From positions 70,690,536-70,754,535 of the forward strand of contig NC_086176.1 in assembly GCF_023053635.1 (NCBI RefSeq): 64,000 bases of DNA, in the 5' to 3' direction. Below the pieces are notes generated by a model. It was not told the origin of the DNA, did no database searches, and saw nothing but the letters and a program-made list of their open reading frames with translations. This document shows, piece by piece, positions 11,801-23,660 of this stretch. Source of the DNA: Elgaria multicarinata webbii (taxonomy: Eukaryota > Chordata > Lepidosauria > Squamata > Anguidae). The position numbers were made by a program, and so were the translations under genes. The first letter of the stretch is position 1. Every line of letters begins with the position of its first letter.

Positions 11801-13061
11801 AAGATGTCGTAATTTTTCAGTCTCAATTTCAGTATCAATTAACTCACGAAAAGATTCTTCCTTGTTTGTTGATTTCAAAAGCCAACTAATAATACGGTGG
11901 GGCTATAGAGCAGAAGGAAAGAATGCACTGGACTCTGCCATCAGCCAGGGGAATAATTTCAGGAATAATATCAACCAAAGTGGGAAACCAAGCAGGCTGA
12001 TCCAATTGCCAGTGAAGGAGCAGCTGCAAGGACTTTGCTTTCCCCTCCCTGTCAGAAAGTCTACTCAACTCCAGCTGCCTGTAGACCTAGAAGTGCAGAA
12101 GCAAGTAGGAGAAATGCTTTGGCTCCATCCCTTAGCCAAATAGCCACCAATTGCTATTCAAGCAAGAGCACCAGCAAGGAAGATTCAGACTGGCTCGAAG
12201 TGTATTGAAATGGCTGCTTATAGCTCACCACCTTGTTCTAGCCACGAGCCATGAATCTCCCTCTTCCATTTTGCTCCATTCCCCTTCCTTTGTATGACTT
12301 GTCTTCTTAATTTGTACGCCTGACAGCAGGACCTGTTTCTCCTTTTTTATTGATGTGAGATGCTGTGGGAGACAATAATTGTCTGAAAAGCAGGATAAAA
12401 ATACAGTAATTAAAATGAATAAATAACAGAAGAGCAAACTCATAGCACTGAATGATATGGTCAGAAGACAAGAGCCCATTGTGCCATAATTCAAGTTTAA
12501 GGGTTTTAAGAGCAGTTTTCAAAATGGATGGGAACTGCATGCATTACTTACAAGAACAAAACTGAGATTTTTTGGAGCAGTAGTAGTTATCCACAAAGAT
12601 GGAGTTAATTCATTTCTCCTAGTAACAAGGATCAGGTTCACACATGGATGCTAGCTATTCATCTTCTCCACACAACACCTTTCCAAGTACGAAATTGCAT
12701 GGAGAAACCTCACTGTGAACTGGGCTGTATGAAAATATAGCTTTTTCTGTTATTATAGGAGCAGAGGGGAATAAAAGACTTGCCACAATTGTGGAAACAT
12801 CACCAATTATCCAAATGCATACTCAGAATTCCAAGCCAGGTTCTGGATGATATCAGACCCAAGGATCCCAAATGCCTTCTGTAATATCAGTATTTATACA
12901 TTAAATATACAAGATCTATACATTAAATGTATAAATTAAATTAATACATTTATACAAAATCTAGATTAATTTGGGGGAAAGTATGGAAAATTGTACATCA
13001 TCACCCATCTTTCAAAACAGCAACACACACCAAGGCCATATAAATGTATGCACGTCACCCT

Positions 13062-13067
13062 TTTATT
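13062..13067 (-). promoter_or_regulatory. MACIR: Probable MACIR poly(A) signal
   Basis: AATAAA on the minus strand, about 1.55 kb past the MACIR stop. Within roughly 25-45 bases downstream lies a GT-rich run (ggtgtgtgttgctgttttg on the minus strand), as expected for a cleavage-stimulation site. Other AATAAA-like words occur in this AT-rich UTR, so alternative ends are possible. Confidence 0.6.
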
Positions 13068-14613
13068 TCATAAGTCAACAATGTCATTTCATAGGGTAAA
13101 ATCAATAAATAATGTTTAATCAACAAATGTAAAAACCCTCTCTTTGGCATTGGACAGTACTCTTCTGGTCAAACTAAAGGCTATATAGAACAGTTTCTTA
13201 AGAAATAATTCCTCACTACAACATAGTGACTTGTAAAAATTACAAGCGTTCCCTCAAAGTTAAAACAAAACAGATCCACAGATTTTGCACTGCCTGTTGG
13301 ATGTAACTGTGGGGAAAGGGTGTTAAAGAGGAGATGAATTCTAGACTTCCAAAGCATGTGCTCTCTGCACCCTTTCTTAAGAGACAAAAAACTTAAGCCA
13401 TTCTATTTAGGAAACTCAGAACTTTAAAAAGTCTTTGTTTCACAAACAATTTAAGCTCCCTTTATGCTTTCCCCAAAATTTAAGCATTCACTTCTAAATA
13501 ACTTAACAGACCAAAACATAACATGGTTGCACATTGCTTAAGTAATATGCAGCACATCTTAAAGAGAACTCCAGCAGATTATTTTTAAATGCTATGGTAA
13601 AACTAAGTTAAATTAGATTTTGATTGGAGATTGGTTTTGTAATAAACATTTCAAGCCAGTGCATTTGACATAATTCATAGTCTAGTAAAATCCTAGAAGA
13701 CTTAAAAAAAAGAAAAGTCAGAGTCCAAATCAAGATATTAAAAGTAATGTTCAGTGCTATGAATAAACTGGAATGTTCCGATGAAGTGCTAAAATGTGGT
13801 CTAGTAAGACCTCCTGTAATAATTATGTAATATGGTAGTACTAAAATCGAAAATGTCATTTGTATACTGCCGATGCAAATGCAGCTATTCACGATGTATA
13901 TACACACAACATAAAGATCTCCATGTATGTATTAATCTTTCTTCTTCTTTTTTAAAAAAAGATGAAGTACAAAATAAAAGTCCGTTGGCCTTCCAATATT
14001 TTTCTCCTTCAAAACACATTTGTTTTTGTTTTTAATTTACAATGAAATTAATCTGAAATATGAAAAGTAATTCAATTACATTAATAAAAAAAAAGCCAGC
14101 TCCAGTAACGTAAGTACTCAGGCTTAATTTCATCAGTGATTTCTTTCCCCATTTCCAGTGCAAAACCAGTTATAATAAATGTAAACTGGATTATTTTAAA
14201 GAACACATGGTCTTAGTCAAACTTTTTTTCCTATAATGCAAAAGTCATTGCATATACACACGTTTAATATTAAGAGTGTATTTCAGTGCTTATCCATGAG
14301 TAGTTTCTTACAGCAAGCCCAGTCAGAAACAAGTCACAGTTCATAAATTTCTGAGTGTAACATTGCTATAAATTCTAGGTATCCAAGTGCAAAACCTTCT
14401 GTTTTGTTATAGTGTTCTAATGACATTTGCAGTCAGAATTTTCCAGTAGTTCTTTCCACAATACTTCCCCCCCCACCCCACCATCTTCATAATCTTACTG
14501 ATATACATTATGGTCTGGCAACACTTTGCTGATACAATCAAGTACCACGGTGTGTGACTGTCCACATCGTACAGCGGATTTTGATGCAATGAAGAACCAA
14601 GGACAATTTCTCT

Positions 14614-15240
14614 TCATGTGTTGTTCCTAGCAAACATACGGTCCCCTCTTAGGGTGAGGTGTTGGAGCTGGTACTGAAGCACTTCTGTATCAGCTGGTTC
14701 TTTGATGTTCATTCTGTCTAAATTGAGGTAGTCTAGGGATTTAGAGTGAGCCCTTTTACCTTTGAAAAGGCAAAGAGGCAAAGGGCCATGAAACGCCTTG
14801 TAGGGTTCATAAGCTAGTGGCTTGGTGCACTTATCCCCTGAGCTGGGCATCCGTCGCCTTCTACGGCCATTGATCGCTGGGATTTCATAAGGCTGATAAT
14901 ATCTGCTTCTAGCTTTACACACCCGAGAAGAGCGAGAAAGTCCTGAATCAAGCTGCTTGGAGCGCAAGGTAGGCACTACCGCTTCTACTTTCTTCTCCTC
15001 CCCTACAGTGCACTTCTGGGCTAATTTCAGAAGTTCCTCCCCAGTTGTGAAGCCGACCAAGTAGTTAGAATCCATGTGGAGGATCTGATAGCCTGAGACA
15101 GTCTGGTGCATCGGTGAACATGGAGTGCTGGAGCAGCGAGGTTTCTCTGAGTCTGCCTTGCCAGTGGCACTCACCTCAGCAATAGGCAAGGGGAGAGTAG
15201 CTAAAACAGACCTAGACTCTCCATTAATGTCAACTTCCAT
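14614..15240 (-). CDS. MACIR: Macrophage immunometabolism regulator (C5orf30/MACIR), complete
   Basis: A 208-residue reading frame in a single exon. It matches human MACIR (206 residues, as recalled) along its length: the start MEVDINGESRS, KPRCSSTPCSPM near residue 33, the block SNYLVGFTTGEELLKLAQ near 58-76, RSRYYQPYEIPAINGRRRRR near 112-131, KGKRAHSKSLDYLNLD near 160-175, and the end LTLRGDRMFARNNT. No signal peptide or membrane segment is visible; the protein is basic and Ser-rich, with five consecutive arginines in the middle. The family is known as a regulator of macrophage inflammatory metabolism and as a binding partner of the lipid-cargo carrier UNC119; no enzyme activity is expected. 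The start has a good context (A at -3, G at +4) and lies just inside the exon. The frame is intact. The gene lies downstream of PPIP5K2 in the same orientation. Confidence 0.97.
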   Translation of the reverse strand: MEVDINGESRSVLATLPLPIAEVSATGKADSEKPRCSSTPCSPMHQTVSGYQILHMDSNYLVGFTTGEELLKLAQKCTVGEEKKVEAVVPTLRSKQLDSGLSRSSRVCKARSRYYQPYEIPAINGRRRRRMPSSGDKCTKPLAYEPYKAFHGPLPLCLFKGKRAHSKSLDYLNLDRMNIKEPADTEVLQYQLQHLTLRGDRMFARNNT

Positions 15241-16344
15241 TTTAAATATGAATCCACTAGCCTAGAAATATATAAAAAATATATTAGTATGATACAATAC
15301 ACAGAGATGTAAAACAATTTATTTTGGGTTGCCACTTTCAACTGACCTCAAGTACCTATGCCTTTAGACTTTTCATGTCAGAAGCTTTCATGGCCAAGGT
15401 AAGCCAGGAAGTTGTAATGAATACAAATTTGAACTTAGCTCAGAGTCCCATCTTTGCCACAAACCTGCATATAAATTGCTTCTCTCCCAGGCTCAATTCT
15501 CAATCCCTATACATAAAATGGATACAATATGGGCCACCCTCTATAGTAGCTAATTGTGAAGGCACACACAACCACCATTGTAAAGTACCGTTGATAGGTC
15601 AATCTTAAATAGTAGTAGAGTGACCCCCATCCCTTGGTATTGAAGTCACATAACAACAGATCAGAGGGAGACATTACGTTTAATCCAACCTTGAATGATG
15701 GGAAGATATGGGATCAGGGACTAGTTGGAAAATAGAACTCTTTAAATTTTTGACATACTCCCATTTGTAAGAAGCCAAGCTGGTGGATGTGAAGATCAAA
15801 AGGTCGCTTATTTTTCCTTGAAGACAGACTGGCTAAATATCCCTTTAAAAGAGAGAGGACAGACTCAGCCAGATTTTCAGAAGAACGCTTAAACTTCCTA
15901 TAATACTTCACAGGTCCAGAGCCCTGTTGTTCAATAGTCATGAGTGCATCTTAATGGGCTCCTGCTCTTCATCACTTGCCACACATCTGCTGCTCCCTTT
16001 GCCCAAGGTGCATTGTGATTTGAAAAGGGGCTTACGCTAAGGTTGGAAAAACAATTTCCCAGCTTTTGTGTGTCCGGCTCAACCGTAACTCATGAACCAC
16101 CATAGGTTTTCCCACTAATATCACAGGTTTCGCAGGAAAGTTTTTAAGACACGTCCTTGGTGCCCCCTCCTTTTTCAAGCTTTCCTCCCACAAGTATTGC
16201 AGCACAGATGAAAGAGCACAAAGAGGTGTGGAGAATGCAGCCTTTTATCAGCTCTGGAGCTATCAGAGTAGATGCCCTGCGTTTAGAGCATTTCTACCTT
16301 TTATATGTCATCTGAAATGTACAGTGGCTGCAAAAACTGGCAGG

Positions 16345-16625
16345 CTAAAAGTCTGGGGGCAGGGATGTTGGACACAAGTGGTGCTCAAACAAAGTCTGTG
16401 GTGGGCAGGAGCAGATCATAGCAGCTAGGTGTGAAGAGTTCACAGCTTTCCAGCCCGTTCCAGTGTCTAGCTACCAGTGCACCAGAAGGGGCAGGAGGAC
16501 TCCTTTGCTGTGGCTCACCCTGGAATACCATGCACCAACCACAATTAAGAAGGGTGGAGAAGCTATGAAGTCTGGGAGCAGGGAATCTGGACACAAGTGG
16601 TGGTCAAAGAAGAACGTCTGTCACT
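16345..16625 (+). repeat. Direct repeat pair, about 55 bases
   Basis: aagtctgggggcagggatgt at 16347 and aagtctgggagcagggaatc at 16568 start two related 55-base segments (both continue tggacacaagtggt), spaced about 220 bases apart. A local duplication or two monomers of a longer repeat. Confidence 0.65.
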
Positions 16626-16999
16626 GGCAGCAAAGGATCTTTCATAGGCCTTGTCTGTGACCAGTGTGTTTTCCAGTATCATCAAATTATTGTAATGATT
16701 AAAACCTGCCTGGCTGCTCTTCCAATCACCTCTTAATGCAAAGAACCATGCAACAGCAGCCTATTATTTCTTAGCCAGAAACAGAATGCATGCACCTCTT
16801 AAATGTGTCGGTAGTCGCTTGCATACAGATAAATGGGTATCGTTACACATTAGCCAGCACCCATCTGCTTCCTTGAACTAGGTGACATAGTGACCAGATG
16901 TGGCTGTTTGCCCAAGACAAAATACTATTGCCAGTGTGGTAAACAATGTGCCTCCAATGTACAGCTTGTTGCTGTTAAAGTTGCTTATGGGGGCACATT

Positions 17000-19005
17000 C
17001 TTTCTGGCCTTGAGCCTTGAAGCGACATAGTAACACATCAGCTAGCAGCATTGTAGAGAGGACATCCTCGGGGCTATTACACGCTGGCCCCAAGGACATG
17101 GTAGAACTATCTGAGGCCTGCTGTAATGAATTTTCTAGGCACTTCCAGAATAAAATGTTTGGCATCCGCCAGGACTTAAACTCAAGTGTCATAGCAGGTG
17201 AATCTAGTGAGGTATCCAGAGCCTTGTCCAGATTTCTTGGATAAGTTTCAGTTGGTACAGCTCGAGGATGCTGACAAGGTGCTTGGACAGGTTCGTGCAA
17301 CCACCTCTGTACTGGATACTTGACACTCTTGGCTAATAAAAGCTATCAGGGATGGAACAGCCGGATGGGCCAGGGAAGTGATTAATGCCTCTCTGCGAGA
17401 GGCAGTGGTCCTGGGCCATCTGAAAGAAGCGGTAGTGAGACCACTCCTGAAGAAATCTTCCCTGGACCCAGAAAATCTTAATAACTGTAGGCCAGTGGCA
17501 AATGTTCCATTCCTGGGCAAGGTCCTTAAGCAAGTGGTTGCAGGCCAGCTCCAGACACTCTTGGATGAGACTGATTATCTGAATCCGTTTCAGCTGGGTT
17601 TCAGGCCTGGTTCTGGCATGGAAGCAGCCTTGTTTGCTCTGTAAGATGACCTATGTCGGGAGAAAGACAGGGGGAGTGTGACTCCGTGGATTCTCCTTGA
17701 TCTCTCAGCAGTGTTCAATACCATCAACCATGGTATCCTTCTAGGACAACTGACTGAGTTTGGAGTGGGAGGTACTGCATTGCAGTGGTTCCACTCCTAC
17801 TTGGTGGGTTGGCTCCAGACAGTGGAGCTTGGGGGACACTGCTCAGTCCCATGGATTCTCCAGTATGGGATCTTGCAGGAGTCAGTCTGTCCCCCATGCT
17901 GTTCAAGATCTACATGCAACAATTGGGTGTGGTCATCTGGAGTTTTGGAGTGCATTGTGATTAGTATGCTGATGACATACAGCTCTATTTCTCCTTCTCA
18001 TCGTCATCAGGTGAGGCTGCGACAATGGACTGGATGAAGGCCAATCCAGACAAGACTGTGATGCTGTTAGAGGGTGGCTATGCTGACCAGATGGAGGGTG
18101 TTCAACCTGTTCTGGATGGGGTTGCACTCCCCCTGAAGGAGCAGGTTCGTAGCTTGGGGGTTCTCCTGGAACCATCTCTGTCACTTAAGGCTCAGGTGGC
18201 CTCAGTGGCACGGAGTGCCTTCTACTAACTTTGGTTGGTGGCCCAGCTACGCCCCTATCTGGAAAGGGATAACCTGGCTTCAGTTATTTATGCTCTGGTA
18301 ACCTCCAAGTTAGTTTACTGCGATGCACTCTATGTGGGGCTGCCTTTGAAGACAGTTTGGAAGCTGCAGCTTGTGCAAAATGCAGCAGCCAGATTGATAA
18401 CAGGAACCAGAAAGTTTGAACATATAAGACCAATTCTGGCCCACTTGTATTGGCTGCCTGTATGTTTCTGAGCCCGATTCAAGGCGCTGGTTTTAACTTA
18501 TAAAGCCTTACACAGCTTGAGACCACAATACCTGACGGAACACCTCTCCCGACACAAACCTACCTGTACACTACGCTCAACGTCAAAGGTCCTCCTCCGA
18601 ATGCCTACTCTGAGAGAAGCTCAGAATATGGCAACAAGGGAGAGGGCCTCTTTAGTGGTGGGCCTCCAATTATGGAATGGAGGTTTGCCTGATGCCAACA
18701 TTGCAATTTTTTCGGTGCCAGGTCAAGACTTTTCATTTCTCCCAGGCATTTAACAGCATATTTTGAGCTTTCTTACTGATACCAGTTCAATATCAGTTTA
18801 AATGGATATTGTCTTTGTATATTATCTGTTTTATGTTTTTATGTTTTTTAAATTTTGTACATCATGTTTTACGTTTTTACAGGTTTTAAATTTTGTATAT
18901 CTGTTTTCTTAAATGTTCAATATTTTAATCTTTGTAAACTGCTCAGAGAGCTTTGTCTATGGGGTGGTATATATATGTAAATAATAACAACAACAACAAC
19001 AACAA
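17000..19005 (+). mobile_element. L2/CR1-clade LINE, degenerate reverse-transcriptase copy
   Basis: Pieces of a LINE reverse transcriptase lie in order on the plus strand: SLDPENLNNCRPVANVPFLG (17455), QLGFRPGSGMEAALF (17590), LDLSAVFNTINHGIL (17700), the catalytic YADDIQLY (about 17964), NPDKTVMLL (18043), VIYALVTSKLVYCDALYVGL (18283), and RLITGTRKFEHIRPILAHLYW. Stops at about 17642 and 18225 and shifts of frame near 17340-17380 and 17880-18030 kill it. The 3' UTR ends with cagagagctttgtctatggg and a (CAA)n tail near 18985-19005. It is the longest LINE copy in the window and is more diverged than the copies at 38.6 and 52.2 kb. Confidence 0.85.
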
Positions 19006-19199
19006 CCATAATCATCCCCAAGACAGTGTATGCATCTATCCCTAAAAGATGCCACCTGATACAAATGGCTGAATGCAACTGTAGGTCCTGCGGGAAAACT
19101 GGTGAACCCAGTAAACAAGCTGCAAAGAGCCATCTAACCTTTAACCTCACACAACCCCATCAAAACTCCATCTTTCGAAGGGCTACACTATTACTGAAC

Positions 19200-19272
19200 A
19201 CTGCACTGAGCAGGGGGCTGGACTCGATGGCCTTATAGGCCCCTTCCAACTCCACTACTCTATGATTCTATG
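19200..19272 (+). mobile_element. CR1-type LINE 3' end
   Basis: gggggctggactcgatggcc ... ccttccaactccactactct, ending in attctatga. Nearly the same as 7375-7456, a short 3' truncated copy. Confidence 0.8.
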
Positions 19273-19439
19273 ACTGTTACCCAGCACTGTTTGAAGTTTA
19301 ACCTCAGTGACTTCTTAAAAAAGAGACGCAGTCTGCTGAGGGTTCTCTTAAAGGGGGGAAATTATGTAAATGGGGATACAGCACCCCCCTCCAAACAAAC
19401 ACAATGGGTTTTATCAGTCGAACACTGTATTTAAAACAG

Positions 19440-19990
19440 ATTCCCCATACATGGCCTAGTTCATGCTGGGGGTGAGTGCCTGGGAATGTGGGTGCATGCC
19501 TGAGGTGGGGCTCTGTGCTGGGGACAGTGGTTTAGGGAGGAGCTCATGTCTAGGTTTGTTGGGTGGGGACTCATGCTAGGAATGGGTGCCTCAGGTCAGG
19601 GGTCATGCTGGGGGTAGGTATCTAGAAGCGGGGGCTTGTGCCAAAGGTGTGTTTCTAGAGAGATCTTGGTTGGGAGTTCCAGAACAAGAGGGCAGTTGGA
19701 GAAGTGGGTTGGGGTGGGATGGGGTTCGTATCTACGTTTCTGGATTGGGAGCTCATGCCTGCACAATGGGGGCTCCGGGGGGGGGGGATAATGACTGGGA
19801 TGAACGTGATCTCTGAGATGGCATGATATCTCAGGTGTGGCCTCAGGGGGGTGATATCTGGGGAAGAGGCTCAGAGGTATGGGCAGATACTCTAGTATAG
19901 AGGGATTTTGGTGAAAGGGGAAGAAATGCTTGGTTTCTGATCCCCCAGTCCCTGTCCCCAGGCATCACCCACCCCCGAGCACTCACCACA
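19440..19990. repeat. G-rich degenerate repeat region
   Basis: Plus-strand G-rich sequence with recurring words such as catgctggggg, tgggtgcctcagg and ggggactcatgct at roughly 30-40 base spacing. It looks like a decayed minisatellite. The open frame across it has no similarity and follows from composition. Confidence 0.5.
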
Positions 19991-21497
19991 CAGACCCAGG
20001 CATGAGCCCCCCAACTGCTCTTTGATCCACCACCCCACCCTGTAGCTCATACCCCTTTGACACTGTCAAAACTGAAGGGCAAACCTTGAAAGAGTTAATG
20101 TTATTCTTAATTGTGCTGATAGAAATTTTACAATAATAATTTTTCTTCATTACAATTGGTCTTCTTTGCAGAAAATACAGCACATACACATAACAGAGCT
20201 GGAATGCTGATGGAAGTGCTCCTCAAAACAAACCAACAAGAGCTATTGTGAGTAGAAAGCCCTTTTCCAGATTCTGCATGTTTCTCTATCCATCATCTTC
20301 TAACAAAAAGTGCTGGTTTTGACCTATAAAGCCCTACATACTGAAGTTTGGGTCTTACAGAAATGAAAAGAAAAGTCCTCTTCCCCCTTTGCCTCATTGC
20401 AAACTCAGTTGTCAGCTGAGAATTCTCCTTTGATTATAACCATCAATACCTGGAGAATAAGGGCATAACCATTCTCATGGCCTTTGGGCTTTTTAGGAAG
20501 CATTTTGTAGCTTCTTATCTGAGCAGATTAGGAGTAAACAAGATCTGGGGCAGAAGGAAGATTTTGGGTTGGAGAAAAATTACATGCAAGTAACCTTATT
20601 GACTTTAATAGAACTTGCTTCCAAAGTAAAGACTTCTTTACAAACTACACACTTGCTACAGGAAAAAAAGCACTTTCATGAGCATCAAATCCATGGTGTA
20701 GATTGCCATATGCATTGAATTACAAGAAAGGTGCATCCTATTTATTCAGCAGAAATGCTTTTGTTGTAGGAAACTGGTTAACTTCTGAAGCACCCCTAAG
20801 CATGTGTAGGATTGGATTTCTTTTTAAGTGAACCCCAAGGAAAGGATAGAATAGACATAGTTTTACTATTTTAAAATAGAAACACTCAGGATTGAAAAAC
20901 TGAAGCTGTAATTCAATATGCACATTTACCTAGGAGTAAGACCCACTGAATATAATAGTACTTCTTAGTAAACATGCATAGGATTGTGTAGCATGTCATA
21001 CATAAACTAAGGTGCAATCCTATACGCATTTACCTGGAAGTAAGTCTCATTGAAGTAATTCCCCCTGCATGTCTGAGTTGACATGCATATAGGATAGCAC
21101 TGTAAACAATAGTAAACTGCTCAGAATATAATTTCATAGTTTGCAGTCAAGCTTTATTCATACCCACAACACAGAAATGAAAACAGTACTAGTTCACATT
21201 TTTGAAAGAGGGATTTTATGAAGGACTTTAAAAGCTGTGATCACTGAACTACTTTGTGTAAAGTAGTCCCAGTGAAGTTAATTTTATAGGTATTATTCTA
21301 GCAAGCATCAGGGAATCAGCAACACCATTAGGAGATAAGCCATCCTCAGCCTCATTAGCTTGTGTGGTGTTAACACAATGAACCAATTTGGCAGTCGAAG
21401 TTAAACAAGTGGACTCCAAAGACAAGAACCAAAAGTATTCTGCCTCTATTTAACCACCAGGATGCTATGCGCACCCCAAGACTGTAAAGTAACACTG

Positions 21498-21606
21498 GCC
21501 CCATTCAGAAGACACCTTAAACCATGGCTTTAACCATGGTGAATAAAGCAAAAAAGCCTTATTCGCCAAGGTTAAAGCCATGGTTTCAGGTGTCTTCTGA
21601 ACAGGC
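21498..21606. mobile_element. Foldback element
   Basis: About 109 bases; ggccccattcagaagacacc is mirrored by ggtgtcttctgaacaggcc, and the arms extend through aaccatggctttaacc. Confidence 0.75.
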
Positions 21607-22060
21607 CCGCTATGATTTGAAACAAAATGTACACATAGAAATTTGTGCCAAAGTAATCACATAAGAGAACTCAATGCAAAGCAGTAACTCTGGACCAAAC
21701 AAGATGAGATGATATTCACACAATTAGCAATTATGTGAATGGAGTTTTAAGAGTAAGTAGTAGGAACCTTTCTCCACCCTAGCTGGGATCATGGTGAGAG
21801 AAGCAGGCCCTCCACACTTGAGATTTGTATTGGAAACATTTCTCCCAATGCAGTTAGTAGGCATTCAGGAGCTTATCTGGATTAGGACCACAGGGTATTT
21901 ACTTTTCAAAAGCCATTAACACAATTTCTCATTGTATGAATGGTAACTTCTCTAATTTGGCCCTTAATTTCTGATTTTTCACGTAATTATTTTGGAGTAT
22001 ATTTGGCTGTTATTCCTTGCATGTCTAGTCCTTAGTATCTAGAGTTACTACCCTTACTAT

Positions 22061-22201
22061 GGCCTTAGCTACACCTAAGATTTATCCCGGGATCGTCCCG
22101 GGGTCATCCCTGTTCATCTAAATGACACACAGGGGATCCCAGGAGCAGGCAGGGATGACCCCGGGATGATCCCAGGAAAAACCTTACGTCTAGCTAAGGC
22201 C
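22061..22201. mobile_element. Foldback element, family ggccttagct (copy 1)
   Basis: About 52-base inverted arms start ggccttagct and end agctaaggcc, with cccgggat words. A sister copy is at 33435-33564. Confidence 0.8.
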
Positions 22202-22639
22202 TAAGAGTTCTAAGAAATGCCAAATGAACATTCTGAAGACCATGACACAGGCTTGCTAGACTTTAATTTTTTTGTATACTTAATAAGAGTGACTGAAGTT
22301 ATCTTGTAATCTTACTTCATTTGTTGAACAGAAAAACAATCAAAGTTAGTGGCTGTTAGGTATAGAATCAGAAATTGGCCATTATCCTCAAATGGTCAAT
22401 CTGAAATTGAAAGGTGGTAAAACAACTGGAAGATATTCTCCATTCCATTTACAGATAGCTGCCTTAGGACGCTTTTCAAAAGCAAGTAGTTATTAATGGT
22501 GAAAATGAGCCCATAGTCACTGTCATGCCAATGTTACATGTAATTTACATGTGGCAGGAAACATGGAGAACGCTTTCCCCATAGCCTGCCTGTTTATCAT
22601 ACAGCACATTCTGTGCAATATGGGTGGCCTGGTTGACAC

Positions 22640-22890
22640 CATTTCTTCTGTAATCTGCCATCCTGTAACATCTTTTTATTTAGAGAGGCTTTTAATTTAT
22701 CTGTTTAGAAATGTGTAATGCTGATCCTGTTATTTTTAGTCATTTTTATCTACTGTTATTTTCTCTTTTATTGATGTTTTCTTGAGCTATTGCATATTTT
22801 ACTTTTAGACCTGGTATGAACTGCTTTGAGCACCATTTCTAACAGTGGAAAGGCTGGATAGAATCTTCTAATAAATGACAAAAATAAATG
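22640..22890 (+). mobile_element. LINE 3' tail
   Basis: A T-rich 3' UTR, then gaactgctttgagcaccatt, then aataaatgac... aaaataaatga. No protein remains. Confidence 0.5.
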
Positions 22891-23311
22891 AGAGTTATGT
22901 TAGGGAAGCTTTTTATGTCACTTCTTCTGATAAAGAGTCCCTTCTCCTACAAACCAGCTTTTGTAATATATATTCTATTCTCTCCCCCGCTGTATGAATA
23001 ATAACAAAGGCCAAAGATACACTTGCTTTCAATGGGATGGATGTGCTTGCCTTTTTTATACAAAGGTATTTGTTGTTTGGCATGATGGTCAGCAAATGTA
23101 GGTGCTTCTCTGGTACTACATCTAGACTATTTCAAAATTAAGTCTTCTTATTAGCTACTGTTCCATAAAAACAATAAGCATGCTGAAAATATTGCCTCAC
23201 AGAAACATCTGACATCAAAGTTTTAAAAGTTGATTTAAAAAGTAAGACAATGATCCTTGTGTAATAGCAGTGTGTGTGTAGTAACATGTGAGGATTTCAG
23301 CACATGAGAAT

Positions 23312-23444
23312 GGGTTGGATCCAGACTTAATCATGCTTAGAGTAGAACCACTGGAATTAATGGGACAAGTTAGTCATGACTAACTTACGTCCCACTGATT
23401 TTGATATGCATGCTTTAAAGTATAACCAAGTCTGGATCCAACCC
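23312..23444. mobile_element. Foldback element, family gggttggatcc
   Basis: The arms gggttggatccagacttaat and ccaagtctggatccaaccc bound 133 bases. Both flanks carry aat, a possible 3-base target duplication. A relative lies at 4504-4713. Confidence 0.75.
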
Positions 23445-23530
23445 AATGGGTGTAGTTATGCGTGAGCATGTATAGTTCTCATAAGGTATCAGTCCCTTGA
23501 ACACAGTCTGAATGCCAATGATGTAAAGCA

Positions 23531-23660
23531 GTCATCTCTAACCTGATGCCCTCCAGATATTTTGGATTAGAACTAACATCACCCCAACCATTAACCATGC
23601 TGGCTGGAGGCTGATGGGAGCTGTAGTTCAAAACATCTGGAGGCCACCAGATTGGTGAGG
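23531..23660. mobile_element. Foldback element, family ccctccagat
   Basis: gatgccctccagatattttg at the left is mirrored by caaaacatctggaggccacc at the right, around atgctggctggaggctgatg. The same core word set (gggagttgtag) occurs inside 27713-27860. Confidence 0.75.

Larger units (their letters stand above)
1..13039. other. Sequence beyond MACIR 3' end, no host gene seen
   Basis: No host exon was recognised. Apart from the elements listed separately, 1-398, 442-1516, 2573-3049, 3907-4440, 5346-6480, 7456-8447, 8764-9170, 9357-10110, 10330-11425 and 11800-13039 hold AT-rich sequence in which I see no gene or clear repeat. The ORFs there are short and lack similarity. Confidence 0.5.
13040..15261 (-). 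other. MACIR: MACIR last exon (coding plus 3' UTR)
   Basis: The exon opens after a splice acceptor (minus-strand tatatatttctag, AG at 15263-15262), leaving about 20 bases of 5' UTR before the ATG at 15240. The coding part ends at 14614 and about 1.55 kb of AT-rich sequence follows as 3' UTR. The lower end is set by a canonical AATAAA at 13067-13062 followed by a GT-rich stretch (about 13040-13010), the usual layout of a cleavage site. No repeat was recognised between 13040 and 14613. The acceptor and poly(A) positions are inferred from sequence only; shorter 3' ends are possible. Confidence 0.75.

Noticed and set aside
11430-12143. 237-codon plus-strand ORF
   Set aside because: It runs through the SINE and the nested hAT element; the product has no similarity or domain features.
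17678-18228. LINE ORFs as host genes
   Set aside because: Reverse-transcriptase blocks, stops and a LINE 3' tail identify a dead retrotransposon copy.
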